Of a DNA stretch of 64,000 bases, positions 50,536-58,386 are shown piece by piece. Made by a program: the position numbers and the translations under genes. Source of the stretch: Pseudogulbenkiania sp. MAI-1 (GTDB lineage Bacteria; Pseudomonadota; Gammaproteobacteria; Burkholderiales; Chromobacteriaceae); contig NZ_AZUR01000001.1 in assembly GCF_000527175.1 (NCBI RefSeq), positions 3,683,001-3,747,000 on the forward strand. Reading direction: 5' to 3'. The notes under the pieces are model-generated. The model was not told the origin of the DNA, did no database searches, and saw only the letters and a list, made by a program, of their open reading frames with translations. Each line of letters starts with the position of its first letter. Within the stretch, counting starts at the first letter, position 1.

Positions 50536-52065
50536 TCATGCCGTCCTAAACATCGGCACCACGTTGCTATCCACGACGGCAGGCAGTTGCCCGGCCTCAC
50601 AATCCGCCAGCGCACTGCCAAGTAAATCCAGCGCCTTGCAGCGCGCTTCCCAGTTGGCGTAGCGGGCATAGCGGCCCGTCGTCTTGGCATCAGGACGGGC
50701 ATGATTCAGCACGCGGGCAACGATGTCCCGGCTGATACCCAGTTCCTCCAGCCGCGTGGCCGCCGTGCGACGCAGGTCGTAGAACGTCCATTTGCCGCCG
50801 GGCAGGTTGTACCGCGTCATGTCTTTGGTGGCTCGCTTGTACTTCAGGCGCTTGGCCAGCCGGGCGGCTCGCGCCTCGGGGCTTTCATCGGGCAGGTCGT
50901 AGAACTGGCGAGCGGCCACGTCATTGCCGACGTTGTCGCGCCGGATGGACTTGCCGACCGCCTCCGGGGCCGGGAATACATGGTCGTTACCGGCAATGCG
51001 GAAGTCCGCCATGAAGCGCAGCTGCTCCAGGGCGTAATCGGACAGGTGGATATGCAACTGCCGGCGCTTCTTGGCGGCACCGGCTGGAACGATCATCAGG
51101 CGGCGCTCCAGGGAAATCCAGTTCCAACGCAAGCGCGTACCCTCCACGCCGCGCAACCCCGTAGCCAGCAGCAGCTTAATCAACCGCTTGCCCGATTCCG
51201 CTTGGGTAGACGCCGGCAGCCGTTCGGATAGCAGCATGACCAGCTCGCCAAACTGCAACGCCCTCCCCGCCAGATCGTCCTCGCCATCGTCACCAATGAC
51301 GCTTTCGCCATGCTTGGCCAGGTGCGCCTCGATGTCGAAGTTCTCCGGCAACTGATCGTCAGTCACGCGGCGCTTGGGCTTGGGCGGGCTGGCATGAAGC
51401 AATTCATGGTTTGGCGCGGCATGGTCGCGCTCCACCGCCCAGTGCATGACCTGTTTCAGCAGCGCCAGCACCTTGCGCGCCGTGGCCTCTTTGCCCTCCT
51501 TCACCATGCGGTCGTACAGCTTCATCGCCTGCTGGCGGGTGGCGCTGGCCACCTTGTGGCTGCCAAACAGCGGCTCCAGGTGCACACGCCAATGGGATTG
51601 GCGGACAGCGCGCCAGTGCGGGTCGAGCGTGGCGCCGTGATGGGTGTCCCACTCGTCGAACAGCTGGTTCATGGTCAGCTTGGCGGCTTCCAGACGTTCG
51701 GCCGCCTCCCGCTCTCGCCGTTCCGTTTCGGCCTTGGCAAGACGCTCGGCTTCTTCCTGGCGCTGCCGCTCGTCCTGCTCGCGCTTGGCGTCAATCGGGT
51801 TGCCGCCCCCTCGAACCGATGGGCGCAGCGCATCCGCCTTGGCTCGCGCTTCGGCCAACGTCAAAGCCCCCTTGCCACCCAGCGTCTTTTTATCGGCCTC
51901 GCCAAGCGTCAGCGTTTTGCCGTTGTAACGGAATACGAATGTCTTGGAGTTGCGCCGAACGGCGACGCGCAAACCGCCTCCATCGTTGAGGTAGTCAACG
52001 CCTTTGCCTTCCGGGCAGACAGCGTTTTTGATTGTCGCCACATCCAAAAGAGATTTCTTCGCCAT
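50536..52065 (-). CDS. Tyrosine integrase of the element (P4 type)
   Basis: This 509-aa protein has an N-terminal DUF4102/arm-binding domain (VDYLNDGGGLRVAVRRNSKT, LTLGEADKKTLGGKG), an Arg/Glu-rich helix, and a SAM-like core. The catalytic domain shows R in TGLRGVEGTRLRW, H-x-x-R-type FYDLRRTAATRLEELG, LNHARPDAKTTGRY and a Tyr near RYARYANW. It catalyses integration at tRNA-Arg(CCG). The ATG at 52065 is preferred: the longest frame starts at a TTG inside the arm repeats. The gene abuts attR and reads inward. Confidence 0.93.
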   Translation of the reverse strand: MAKKSLLDVATIKNAVCPEGKGVDYLNDGGGLRVAVRRNSKTFVFRYNGKTLTLGEADKKTLGGKGALTLAEARAKADALRPSVRGGGNPIDAKREQDERQRQEEAERLAKAETERREREAAERLEAAKLTMNQLFDEWDTHHGATLDPHWRAVRQSHWRVHLEPLFGSHKVASATRQQAMKLYDRMVKEGKEATARKVLALLKQVMHWAVERDHAAPNHELLHASPPKPKRRVTDDQLPENFDIEAHLAKHGESVIGDDGEDDLAGRALQFGELVMLLSERLPASTQAESGKRLIKLLLATGLRGVEGTRLRWNWISLERRLMIVPAGAAKKRRQLHIHLSDYALEQLRFMADFRIAGNDHVFPAPEAVGKSIRRDNVGNDVAARQFYDLPDESPEARAARLAKRLKYKRATKDMTRYNLPGGKWTFYDLRRTAATRLEELGISRDIVARVLNHARPDAKTTGRYARYANWEARCKALDLLGSALADCEAGQLPAVVDSNVVPMFRTA

Positions 52066-52071
52066 GATTCC

Positions 52072-52104
52072 GTGCCAAGTTTGTGCCAAGTTCGTGCCAA
52101 GTCA
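52072..52104 (+). repeat. Right arm-type repeats (3 x 11 bp)
   Basis: Three exactly tandem 11-bp units, GTGCCAAGTTT, GTGCCAAGTTC and GTGCCAAGTCA, about 120 bp inside attR and just upstream of the integrase start. They share the unit found twice at the other end. Binding there could also repress the integrase promoter. Confidence 0.65.
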
Positions 52105-52221
52105 CAACGGGATAGCATGACACGTAGAAATACAACTATATGGCTCAAATCATTGCATATCAATGGTTTTACGGAACACAACGGGATTTGGCGAAATCTG
52201 ACAAAACAGAAATACTCTAGA

Positions 52222-52266
52222 CTCCGAAGCTGAATGTCGTTGGTTCGATTCCAATCGGGTGCGCCA
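52222..52266 (+). repeat. attR: right copy of the tRNA-Arg 3' end
   Basis: Same 45 bp as 44527-44571 with one T for G. It is not preceded by a tRNA 5' half, so this is the duplicated end left by integration. The chromosomal tRNA terminator follows directly. Confidence 0.93.
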
Positions 52267-52274
52267 CCAAATTC

Positions 52275-52310
52275 AAAGGGTTAGCGAAACATATTCGCTG
52301 GCCCTTTTTG
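52275..52310 (+). terminator. Original chromosomal tRNA-Arg terminator, displaced by the element
   Basis: AAAGGGTTAGCGAA pairs with TTCGCTGGCCCTTT around a short loop, followed by TTG and a pyrimidine-rich run. It lies 9 bp past attR, where the tRNA terminator would have been before integration. Confidence 0.75.
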
Positions 52311-52424
52311 CTTTCCCCTCCTTGCCCCAGCCCCATCACAATCCACGGCCATGACAGCCGCTATAGCCCGGCTTACAATCGCACGATGACGACGGAGTTT
52401 TATAACTCAAAGAGGTAATGAATC

Positions 52425-52862
52425 GTGATGAAAAAACCGTTCGCCGGCGCCCTGATGTTGGCTCTCGGCCTCGCTCAGGCCGCCCACGCCACCGACGACC
52501 GCAAGATGTTCCCGATCGAGGAGGCATTGAACAGCGCCGAGGCCCAGCAGAAGCTCGACCCGGAGATCAAGCTCTACTTCGGCGACCAGAAACACCCCAA
52601 GGGCAAGGTGCTGGGCGAGTGGGTCGCCAACAAGAAGACCAACGCCTTCAACAAGGATGCCAAGACCGCGTGCGAGTGGGCCTTCCTGTCCGCCGCGCTG
52701 GAGTTCCAGGAGCGCGCGCGCAAGGAGGGGGGCAACGCCGTGATCAACATCCGCAGCTTCTACAAGCAGGAGGAGATCAGCAGCGACAAGGAGTACATGT
52801 GCGGCAGCGGTTTCCTGATGGCCGGGGTGGCGTTCAAGGCGCAGGTGATCAAGACGCGTTGA
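52425..52862 (+). CDS. Small exported protein of unknown function
   Basis: This 145-aa protein has a signal peptide (KKPFAGALMLALGLAQAAHA). The mature part (MFPIEEALNSAEAQQKLDPE, IKLYFGDQ, LEFQERARKEGGNAVINIRS, then a Cys in EYMCGSGFLMAGVAF) matches a family often mislabelled as an excinuclease subunit in databases. Two cysteines may form a disulfide. A ribosome site (AGAGGT) precedes the ATG. Function unknown. Confidence 0.7.
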   Translation: MMKKPFAGALMLALGLAQAAHATDDRKMFPIEEALNSAEAQQKLDPEIKLYFGDQKHPKGKVLGEWVANKKTNAFNKDAKTACEWAFLSAALEFQERARKEGGNAVINIRSFYKQEEISSDKEYMCGSGFLMAGVAFKAQVIKTR

Positions 52863-52882
52863 TGCCGCGTCCCCTGCGACAA

Positions 52883-52907
52883 CAGGGCTCGCTTCGGCGG
52901 GCCTTTT
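52883..52907 (+). terminator. Rho-independent terminator after the exported protein gene
   Basis: GGGCTCGC-TTCG-GCGGGCC forms a stem with a UUCG tetraloop and a GU pair, followed by TTTTGCTTT. The APE operon ends from the other side at 52933. Confidence 0.85.
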
Positions 52908-52932
52908 GCTTTGATTGACGGCGAGGACCCGG

Positions 52933-54150
52933 TTACAGGTGCCGCGTGGAGAACAGCAGCGAGGCGTTGGTGCCGCCGAAGCCGAAGCTGTTGCACAGCA
53001 CGCTGGACAGAGGCCGTTCGCACAGGGCGGTGACCAGCGGCAGGCCGGCAAGCGCCGGGTCGGGGGTGGCGATGTTGGCCGACGGCGCGATGAAGCCGTG
53101 GCGCAGCATCAGCAGCGAGAACGCCGCCTCCAGCGCACCGGCAGCGCCGATGGCGTGGCCGGTGAGCGCCTTGGTCGAGGAGAACGCCGGCGGCGTGCCG
53201 TCGAACAGCCGGCACAGCGCCTCGACCTCGACCAGGTCGCCGCGTTCGGTGCCGGTGGCGTGGGTGTTGACGTAATCCACCTCGTGCCGGGGCCTCTCGC
53301 CCAGGGCCAGGCGCATCGCGCGCAGGGCGCCGTCGCCGCTGGGGTTGACCATGCTGTCGCCGTCACAGGTGGCGCCATAGCCGGCCAGTTCGGCGTAGAT
53401 CGGCGCGCCGCGGGCCAGCGCATGTTCGAGCTCCTCCAATACCAGCACGCCCGCCCCGCCGGCGATGACGAAGCCGTTACGGGAACGATCGTAGGGACGC
53501 GAGGCATGCGCGGGGTGATCGTTGCCACCGGGAGCGAGCACCCCCATGGCGTCGAACAGCATGGCGGAGTGCCAGCCGACCTCCTCGGCACCGCCGGCGA
53601 TCATCACGTCCTGCTTGCCAAACTGGATCAGCTCGCAGGCGTGGCCGAGACAGTGCGCCGAGGTGGCGCAGGCCGAGGTCAGGCCGTAGCTCACCCCCTG
53701 GATGGCGAACGCCGCCGCCAGGTTGGCCGACACGGTGCTGCCCATCACCTGAGGCACGGTATAAGGCGGCACCTTGGCCATGCCCTTGTCGGCGTGCAGC
53801 GCGTGGGCCTCCACCACCAGCGCCGTCGAGCCGACGCCCGAGCCCACGATCAGCCCGGTGCGCGGGTGGCTCAGCCGGTGCGCCGGCAGGGCCGCATCGT
53901 CCAGCGCCTGACGCGCGGCCTGCCAGCCGTACAGCGCGGCGTCGGACATGAAGCGGCGCAGCTTGCGCGGCGGCAGCGGCAGCCGGGCGATGTCGGGCAC
54001 GCCCGCCACCTGGCTCGCCATGCCGGCCTGGGCGAACTCGGGCCGATGGCTCACGCCGCTGCGGCCGGTGCGCAAGGCATGCGTCACCGTGGCCGCCTCG
54101 TGCCCGATGCAGCTGACCATGCCGATGCCGGTGACGACGACCCTGCGCAC
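52933..54150 (-). CDS. FabB-like beta-ketoacyl-ACP synthase at the end of the aryl-polyene cluster
   Basis: This 405-aa thiolase-fold KS has Cys161 in SYGLTSACATSAHCLGHACE, His near 295 in NTHATGTERGD and His near 331 in TGHAIGAAGALE, the full Cys-His-His triad. Long stretches follow E. coli FabB nearly residue by residue (GFVIAGGAGVLVLEELEHAL, CNSFGFGGTNASLL), so it is a KAS I-type enzyme. It follows the ApeR-like KS gene by 83 bp with a 15-codon frame between. It may elongate the polyene or be a fatty-acid enzyme recruited to the operon. Confidence 0.88.
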   Translation of the reverse strand: MRRVVVTGIGMVSCIGHEAATVTHALRTGRSGVSHRPEFAQAGMASQVAGVPDIARLPLPPRKLRRFMSDAALYGWQAARQALDDAALPAHRLSHPRTGLIVGSGVGSTALVVEAHALHADKGMAKVPPYTVPQVMGSTVSANLAAAFAIQGVSYGLTSACATSAHCLGHACELIQFGKQDVMIAGGAEEVGWHSAMLFDAMGVLAPGGNDHPAHASRPYDRSRNGFVIAGGAGVLVLEELEHALARGAPIYAELAGYGATCDGDSMVNPSGDGALRAMRLALGERPRHEVDYVNTHATGTERGDLVEVEALCRLFDGTPPAFSSTKALTGHAIGAAGALEAAFSLLMLRHGFIAPSANIATPDPALAGLPLVTALCERPLSSVLCNSFGFGGTNASLLFSTRHL

Positions 54151-54163
54151 GCGCTGTCTCCGC

Positions 54164-54211
54164 TTATTCGCCCAGCTTGGCCGCCAACAACAGGGATTTC
54201 CAGGTTTTCAT
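54164..54211 (-). CDS. 15-aa peptide frame between two KS genes
   Basis: On the minus strand ATG at 54211 follows AAGGAG by 8 nt and encodes MKTWKSLLLAAKLGE. It fills the gap between the two ketosynthase genes, the largest gap of the operon. The ribosome site is among the strongest of the cluster. It could be a real peptide, a translational coupling device or chance. Confidence 0.35.
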   Translation of the reverse strand: MKTWKSLLLAAKLGE

Positions 54212-54233
54212 CGTTGTTCTCCTTATGGATTGC

Positions 54234-55454
54234 TCAGGCCCGGCGCAGGATCAGCGAGGTGTTGATCCCGCCGAAGGCGAAGTTGTTGCTCATGGCGTAG
54301 TCGGTGTCGATGGCACGCCCGGCGCCGGTCAGGTAGTCCAGCTCGCCGCACTCGGGGTCGACGTGGTCGAGGTTGAGCGTCGGCGCGAACCAGCCCGCAC
54401 GCATCATTTCCACCGTCTGCCACACTTCCAGCGCGCCGCAGGCACCCAGGGTGTGGCCGAAGTAGCTCTTCAGCGAGCTGATCGGCACCCGCCCCAGCAC
54501 CTCGGCGGTGGCTTGGGTTTCGGCGACGTCGCCGCGCGCGGTGGCGGTGCCGTGGGCGTTGACGTAGCCGATGGCGGCGGCCGGCAGGCCGGCGTCGACG
54601 AGCGCCAGCCGCATCGCCTGGGCCATGGTCGGTGCCTCGGGCTGGGTGACGTGCACACCGTCGGAGTTGGTGCCGAAGCCGACGATCTCGGCGTAGATCG
54701 TCGCGCCGCGCGCCAGCGCATGCTCGCGCTCTTCCAGCACCAGGGTACAGGCGCCCTCGCCCACCACTAGGCCGTCGCGGTCGCGGTCGAACGGGCGCGG
54801 CGTCAGCGTGGGGCTGTCGTTGCGCTGGCTGGTGGCGTACAGCGTGTCGAACACCGCCGCGCTGCCGGCCGACAACTCCTCGGCACCGCCGGCCAGCATC
54901 AGGTCGAGGCGGCCGTAGCGGATCGCCTCGTAGGCGTAGCCCAGCGCCTGGCTGCCCGAGGTGCAGGCGCTGGCGGTCGGGATCACCCTCCCGGTCAGAC
55001 CGAAGTAGAGACCGATGTTGACCGCCGCGGTATGGCTCATCATCTGGATGTAGCTGGTGGAGGTGACGCCGGCCATCGAACCGGTGGACAGCATCTGGCC
55101 GAAGGCGCAGATCGGCGCGACGCTGCCGGACGAGGAGCCGTAGGCCACGCCCATGCGGCCGTCCTTGATGCTGTCGTCGCCGAGCAGGCCGGCGTCGGCC
55201 AGCGCCACTTCGCTGGCACGCACCGCCATCTGCGCCACGCGGCCCATCGCCCGTGCCACCTTGCGCGGGTAGTGCGGCGGTAACGCGAAGTCGTCCACCG
55301 GCGCGCCCAGGCGGGTGTTGAGGTCGACGAAATCGTCCCACTCCGGCATCACGCGCACCCCGTTGCGGCCGGCGTGCAAGTTGGCCGCGATGCTCGCCCA
55401 GTCGTGCCCCAGGCTGCTGATGCCGGCCATGCCGGTGATCACCACGCGACGCAT
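54234..55454 (-). CDS. apeR: Beta-ketoacyl-ACP synthase, ApeR-type
   Basis: This 406-aa KS has the triad Cys164 (PTASACTSGSQALGYAYE), His in YVNAHGTATARGD and His in YFGHTLGACGALE. It condenses malonyl units onto the growing aryl-polyenoyl-ACP. In aryl-polyene clusters a KS in this position follows the ketoreductase. The symbol follows E. coli order O-P-Q-R. The ATG overlaps the ketoreductase stop (TGATG). Confidence 0.85.
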   Translation of the reverse strand: MRRVVITGMAGISSLGHDWASIAANLHAGRNGVRVMPEWDDFVDLNTRLGAPVDDFALPPHYPRKVARAMGRVAQMAVRASEVALADAGLLGDDSIKDGRMGVAYGSSSGSVAPICAFGQMLSTGSMAGVTSTSYIQMMSHTAAVNIGLYFGLTGRVIPTASACTSGSQALGYAYEAIRYGRLDLMLAGGAEELSAGSAAVFDTLYATSQRNDSPTLTPRPFDRDRDGLVVGEGACTLVLEEREHALARGATIYAEIVGFGTNSDGVHVTQPEAPTMAQAMRLALVDAGLPAAAIGYVNAHGTATARGDVAETQATAEVLGRVPISSLKSYFGHTLGACGALEVWQTVEMMRAGWFAPTLNLDHVDPECGELDYLTGAGRAIDTDYAMSNNFAFGGINTSLILRRA

Positions 55455-56179
55455 CAGATGATGCCCCCGTTGACGCCGATCACCTGGCGCGTGATGTAGG
55501 CGGCGCCGTCGGACATCAGGAAGGCCACCAGCGCGGCGACTTCTTCCGGCTGGCCGACGCGGTTCATCGGCACCAGCTTCAGCGCCTCGTCCAATGGCAG
55601 TTCGTCCAGCATCTCGGTGGCGATCAGCCCCGGCGCCACGCAGTTGACGGTGATCTTGCGGCTGGCCAGTTCCACCGCCAGCGCCTTGGTGGCGCCGATC
55701 AGCCCGGCCTTGGCGGCGCTGTAGTTGACCTGGCCGCGGTTGCCCATCACGCCGGACACCGACGACAAGGTGACGATGCGCCCGCCCTGGCGCGCCCGCA
55801 CCATCGGCATGGTCAGCGGGTGGATCACGTTGTAGAAGCCGGACAGCGCGGTGTCGACCACCACGTCCCAGTCCTCGCCTTCCAGCGCCGGGAAGGCGTT
55901 GTCGCGCGTGACGCCGGCGTTGAGCACCACGCCCCAGAACGGACCGTGGGCCTCGATGTCGGCCTCGATCGCGGCGCGGGCGGCGGCGCGGTCGTTGACG
56001 TCGAACTGCAGCAGGGTGACGGCCCTGCCCATAGCGCGAACAGCGGCGGCCACCGCTTCGCCCTCGTCGCGGCGGCTGCGACAGTGCACGGCGAGGTCGA
56101 AGCCGTCTTCGGCCAACTTCAGCGCGATGGCACGGCCGATGCCTCGGCTGGAGCCGGTGACGAGAATCCTCTTGCTCAC
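55454..56179 (-). CDS. apeQ: 3-ketoacyl-ACP reductase, ApeQ-type
   Basis: This 241-aa short-chain dehydrogenase has the cofactor loop TGSSRGIG (8-15), NAGVT, catalytic Ser (SSVSGVMG) and YSAAK (Tyr near 152). It reduces beta-keto intermediates with NADPH before dehydration. It resembles FabG, but its place between the DH and KS genes of an aryl-polyene operon supports ApeQ. Its start overlaps the DH stop (ATGA). Confidence 0.88.
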   Translation of the reverse strand: MSKRILVTGSSRGIGRAIALKLAEDGFDLAVHCRSRRDEGEAVAAAVRAMGRAVTLLQFDVNDRAAARAAIEADIEAHGPFWGVVLNAGVTRDNAFPALEGEDWDVVVDTALSGFYNVIHPLTMPMVRARQGGRIVTLSSVSGVMGNRGQVNYSAAKAGLIGATKALAVELASRKITVNCVAPGLIATEMLDELPLDEALKLVPMNRVGQPEEVAALVAFLMSDGAAYITRQVIGVNGGII

Positions 56180-56640
56180 TGCTTGTTTCTCCCTTGCAGG
56201 AAGACGGCGAAGTCTTCCGGCTCGTAGACGTTGATCGTGGCCTCGGCCAGCAGGCGCTCGCCGGCGTGCACGGCGCAGGCGAACGAGCCCATGCCGGACT
56301 CGTCGCGGTACACCGGGCTCGCCGTCACCGTCAGCGGCTGGCCGGCGGCGAAGCGTGGGGCATGGCCATGGTAGCGGCGCGTGCCCAGCAGCACGCCTTG
56401 CTTGACGGGCTTCCCGGCGGCGCGGGCGGTGAGGCCGACCCAGGCCGCCACGGCCTGCGCCATCAGCTCGATGCCGAGGTAGCCGGGCATGGCGCCGCCT
56501 TCGTCGGCGTACCAGGCATCAGCGCGCGGCGTGGCACAGGCGGCGACGCCGGCTGCGTCGTGCGCGGTGACGGCGTCGAGCAACAGCATGCCGGCCCGGT
56601 GCGGGAGGATATCGGCAATCGCCGGGAAAGTCATTGTCAT
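56176..56640 (-). CDS. apeP: 3-hydroxyacyl-ACP dehydratase, ApeP-type
   Basis: This 154-aa hotdog-fold dehydratase has PHRAGMLLLD (His14 as the FabA/FabZ-type catalytic His) and GYLGIELMAQ with the catalytic Glu. It dehydrates 3-hydroxy intermediates to conjugated double bonds. In characterised aryl-polyene systems this DH works with a second DH that may lie outside the window. It follows the KS gene by 13 bp. An alternative ATG is two codons in. Confidence 0.85.
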   Translation of the reverse strand: MTMTFPAIADILPHRAGMLLLDAVTAHDAAGVAACATPRADAWYADEGGAMPGYLGIELMAQAVAAWVGLTARAAGKPVKQGVLLGTRRYHGHAPRFAAGQPLTVTASPVYRDESGMGSFACAVHAGERLLAEATINVYEPEDFAVFLQGRNKQ

Positions 56641-56653
56641 GGCTTCACTTTTT

Positions 56654-57835
56654 TTACGTTTCCGCGCCCAGCAGCAGCGACACGTTGCTGCCGCCGAAAG
56701 CGTAGGAATTGCTCATCAGGAACGGCCGCGCCGGATCGAGTGTGTCGCCCGGGCGGACCAGTGCCAGCGGGGGCAGCGCCGGGTCGGCCACGCCGTCCCA
56801 GCGGTGCGGCGGCAGGCGACGCCCAGGGTCGGTCAGCGTCAACCAGGCGAACCCGGCCTCGGTGGCACCGGCCGCGCCCAGGGTGTGGCCCACCAGCGGC
56901 TTGGTGGAACTGGCCGGCACGCCCTGCGGAAACACCCGTTGCATCGCCAGGCTTTCCATCTCGTCGTTCTTCGGCGTGGCGGTGCCGTGCAGGTTGACGT
57001 AGCCCACCTGCTCCGGTGCGACGCCGGCCTGCGCCAGCGCCTGGCGCATCGCGGCTTCGGCGCCGACGCCTTCCGGGTGCGGCGCCGACATGTGCCAGGC
57101 GTCGCTCGATTCGCCGCAGCCCAGCAGCACCACCGGCCCGGCGTCGCGGCTGAGCAGGAACAGGGCGGCCGCTTCGCCGATGTTGATGCCGCGGCGATTG
57201 GCGCTCATCGGGTTGCAGCGCTCGGGGCTGACCGACTCCAGCGCGGCGAAACCGTTCAGCGTCAGCCGGCACAGGCTGTCCACGCCGCCGGCGATCACCG
57301 CGTCGCACAGTCCCTGCGCCAGCAGGCGCTGCGCCGCCACCAGCGCCTTTGCACTGGAGGTGCAGGCGGTGGACACCACGTAGGCGATGCCGGGCAGGTC
57401 GAGGTAGCGGGCGAGGAACTCGGCCGGGCTGCCCATCTCCTGCTGCGCGTAGTGGTAGCTCGCCGGGCGCGGCCGGCCCTGGGCCTCGGCCGCCACCGCC
57501 TTTTCGGTTTCCTCGATGCCGGAGGTGCTGGTACCCAGCACGATGGCGATGCGCGGCTTGCCGTAGCGGGCGATCATCGCGTCCAGCGCCGGCCGCAACG
57601 GCGCCAGCGCCGCCAGCAGCAGGCGGTTGTTGCGGCTGGCGTAGCGCGCCAGGGCCGGCGGGATGTCCGGCAGCGTCGCCTGTACGCGGCCGACCAGCGC
57701 CTCGCCGCCGCCCACCAACCAGCCGGCCTCGCGCACCATGCCGTCGCCAGCGCCGGCGAACAGCCGCTCCCGTATCGTCGCCAGGTCGCTGCCCAGCGCA
57801 TTGATCATCGCCAGATCGTTGAGATAGACCTTCAC
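56654..57835 (-). CDS. apeO: Beta-ketoacyl-ACP synthase, ApeO-type
   Basis: This 393-aa KS has the triad Cys158 (YVVSTACTSSAKAL), His in NLHGTATPKND and His in VGHTLGAAGATE. The start is GTG at 57835 with GGAGG 5 nt upstream. It overlaps the DUF3261 stop (GTGA); the longer frame from 58318 is the wrong reading of the upstream gene. In aryl-polyene synthesis ApeO pairs with a chain-length-like partner. Order DUF3261-KS-DH-KR-KS matches E. coli apeN-O-P-Q-R. Confidence 0.85.
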   Translation of the reverse strand: MKVYLNDLAMINALGSDLATIRERLFAGAGDGMVREAGWLVGGGEALVGRVQATLPDIPPALARYASRNNRLLLAALAPLRPALDAMIARYGKPRIAIVLGTSTSGIEETEKAVAAEAQGRPRPASYHYAQQEMGSPAEFLARYLDLPGIAYVVSTACTSSAKALVAAQRLLAQGLCDAVIAGGVDSLCRLTLNGFAALESVSPERCNPMSANRRGINIGEAAALFLLSRDAGPVVLLGCGESSDAWHMSAPHPEGVGAEAAMRQALAQAGVAPEQVGYVNLHGTATPKNDEMESLAMQRVFPQGVPASSTKPLVGHTLGAAGATEAGFAWLTLTDPGRRLPPHRWDGVADPALPPLALVRPGDTLDPARPFLMSNSYAFGGSNVSLLLGAET

Positions 57836-58386
57836 TTGGCCTCCGTATCGTCGCTCAGCTCGCGGATGTCCAGCCGCAGCCCCAGGGTCGGCAGGCGCAC
57901 GGCGCGGCCGTCGCCCTGCGGCGCCTCGGTCATCAGGGTATCGCCCTGGTGCATCAGCGCCCGGCTGCCGTCGGCATCGTGGCGCCACCACACGGCGGCG
58001 CGGCCGAAGCCCTTCAGCACCTCGGCTTCCGGCAGGTTCAGCCATTGTGCCAGCGCCAGCATCGCCGCGGCCTGGCCGGTGACGCGCGGGCCGAACGGCG
58101 AGTGGCCCGTCACCGCCTTGCCGTCCCAGGCGGCCGCCAGCAGAGGCTGGCCCAGCGGCGACAAGGCCGCCAGCGCCAGGCGGGATGCGTCGCCTTCGAG
58201 GCGCAGCAGCGACAGCTCGTGCAGGCCGCGGCCGTCCACCGTGACCAGTTGGCTCTGCTCGGTCAAGGGCTGCGGCGGCCGCAGGCAGTAGCGCGGCGCC
58301 TGCGGCAGGCTCGGGCACGGAGAGGGCAGCCTACTACAGGCTGCCAGCCACGGCAGCAGGCACAGCGCGAAGAGTCGGCGCCTCAT
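57832..58386 (-). CDS. DUF3261 lipoprotein of the aryl-polyene export set
   Basis: This 184-aa lipoprotein has lipobox LPWLAAC (Cys near 17) and a beta-rich mature part (RYCLRPPQPLTEQSQLVTVD, LLRLEGDASRLALAALSPLG) of the DUF3261 type found in aryl-polyene clusters (E. coli apeN position). Probably part of the outer-membrane delivery route. The ATG overlaps the MMPL stop (ATGA). Confidence 0.85.
   Translation of the reverse strand: MRRRLFALCLLPWLAACSRLPSPCPSLPQAPRYCLRPPQPLTEQSQLVTVDGRGLHELSLLRLEGDASRLALAALSPLGQPLLAAAWDGKAVTGHSPFGPRVTGQAAAMLALAQWLNLPEAEVLKGFGRAAVWWRHDADGSRALMHQGDTLMTEAPQGDGRAVRLPTLGLRLDIRELSDDTEAK

Larger units (their letters stand above)
44572..52266 (-). mobile_element. Integrative element in tRNA-Arg(CCG), P4-satellite-like core without virion genes
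   Basis: Bounded by a 45-bp direct repeat of the tRNA 3' end. All supported genes lie on the minus strand: tyrosine integrase, AlpA-like regulator, 32-aa membrane peptide, HTH protein, CHC2/Toprim primase, DUF3631 helicase, TubC_N-like protein, 48-aa protein, zinc-ribbon protein, and a separate secreted cargo protein. Integrase plus AlpA plus primase-helicase is the core of P4-like satellites, but no capsid-sizing, packaging, portal or conjugation gene is present. It might be a minimal satellite, a decayed prophage remnant or an integrative plasmid-like element. Intact reading frames and coupled starts argue against decay. Confidence 0.88.

Noticed and set aside
52425..52862. Annotation as an excinuclease ATPase subunit
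   Set aside because: The protein is a small exported protein with a signal peptide and no P-loop; the common database label is not supported.
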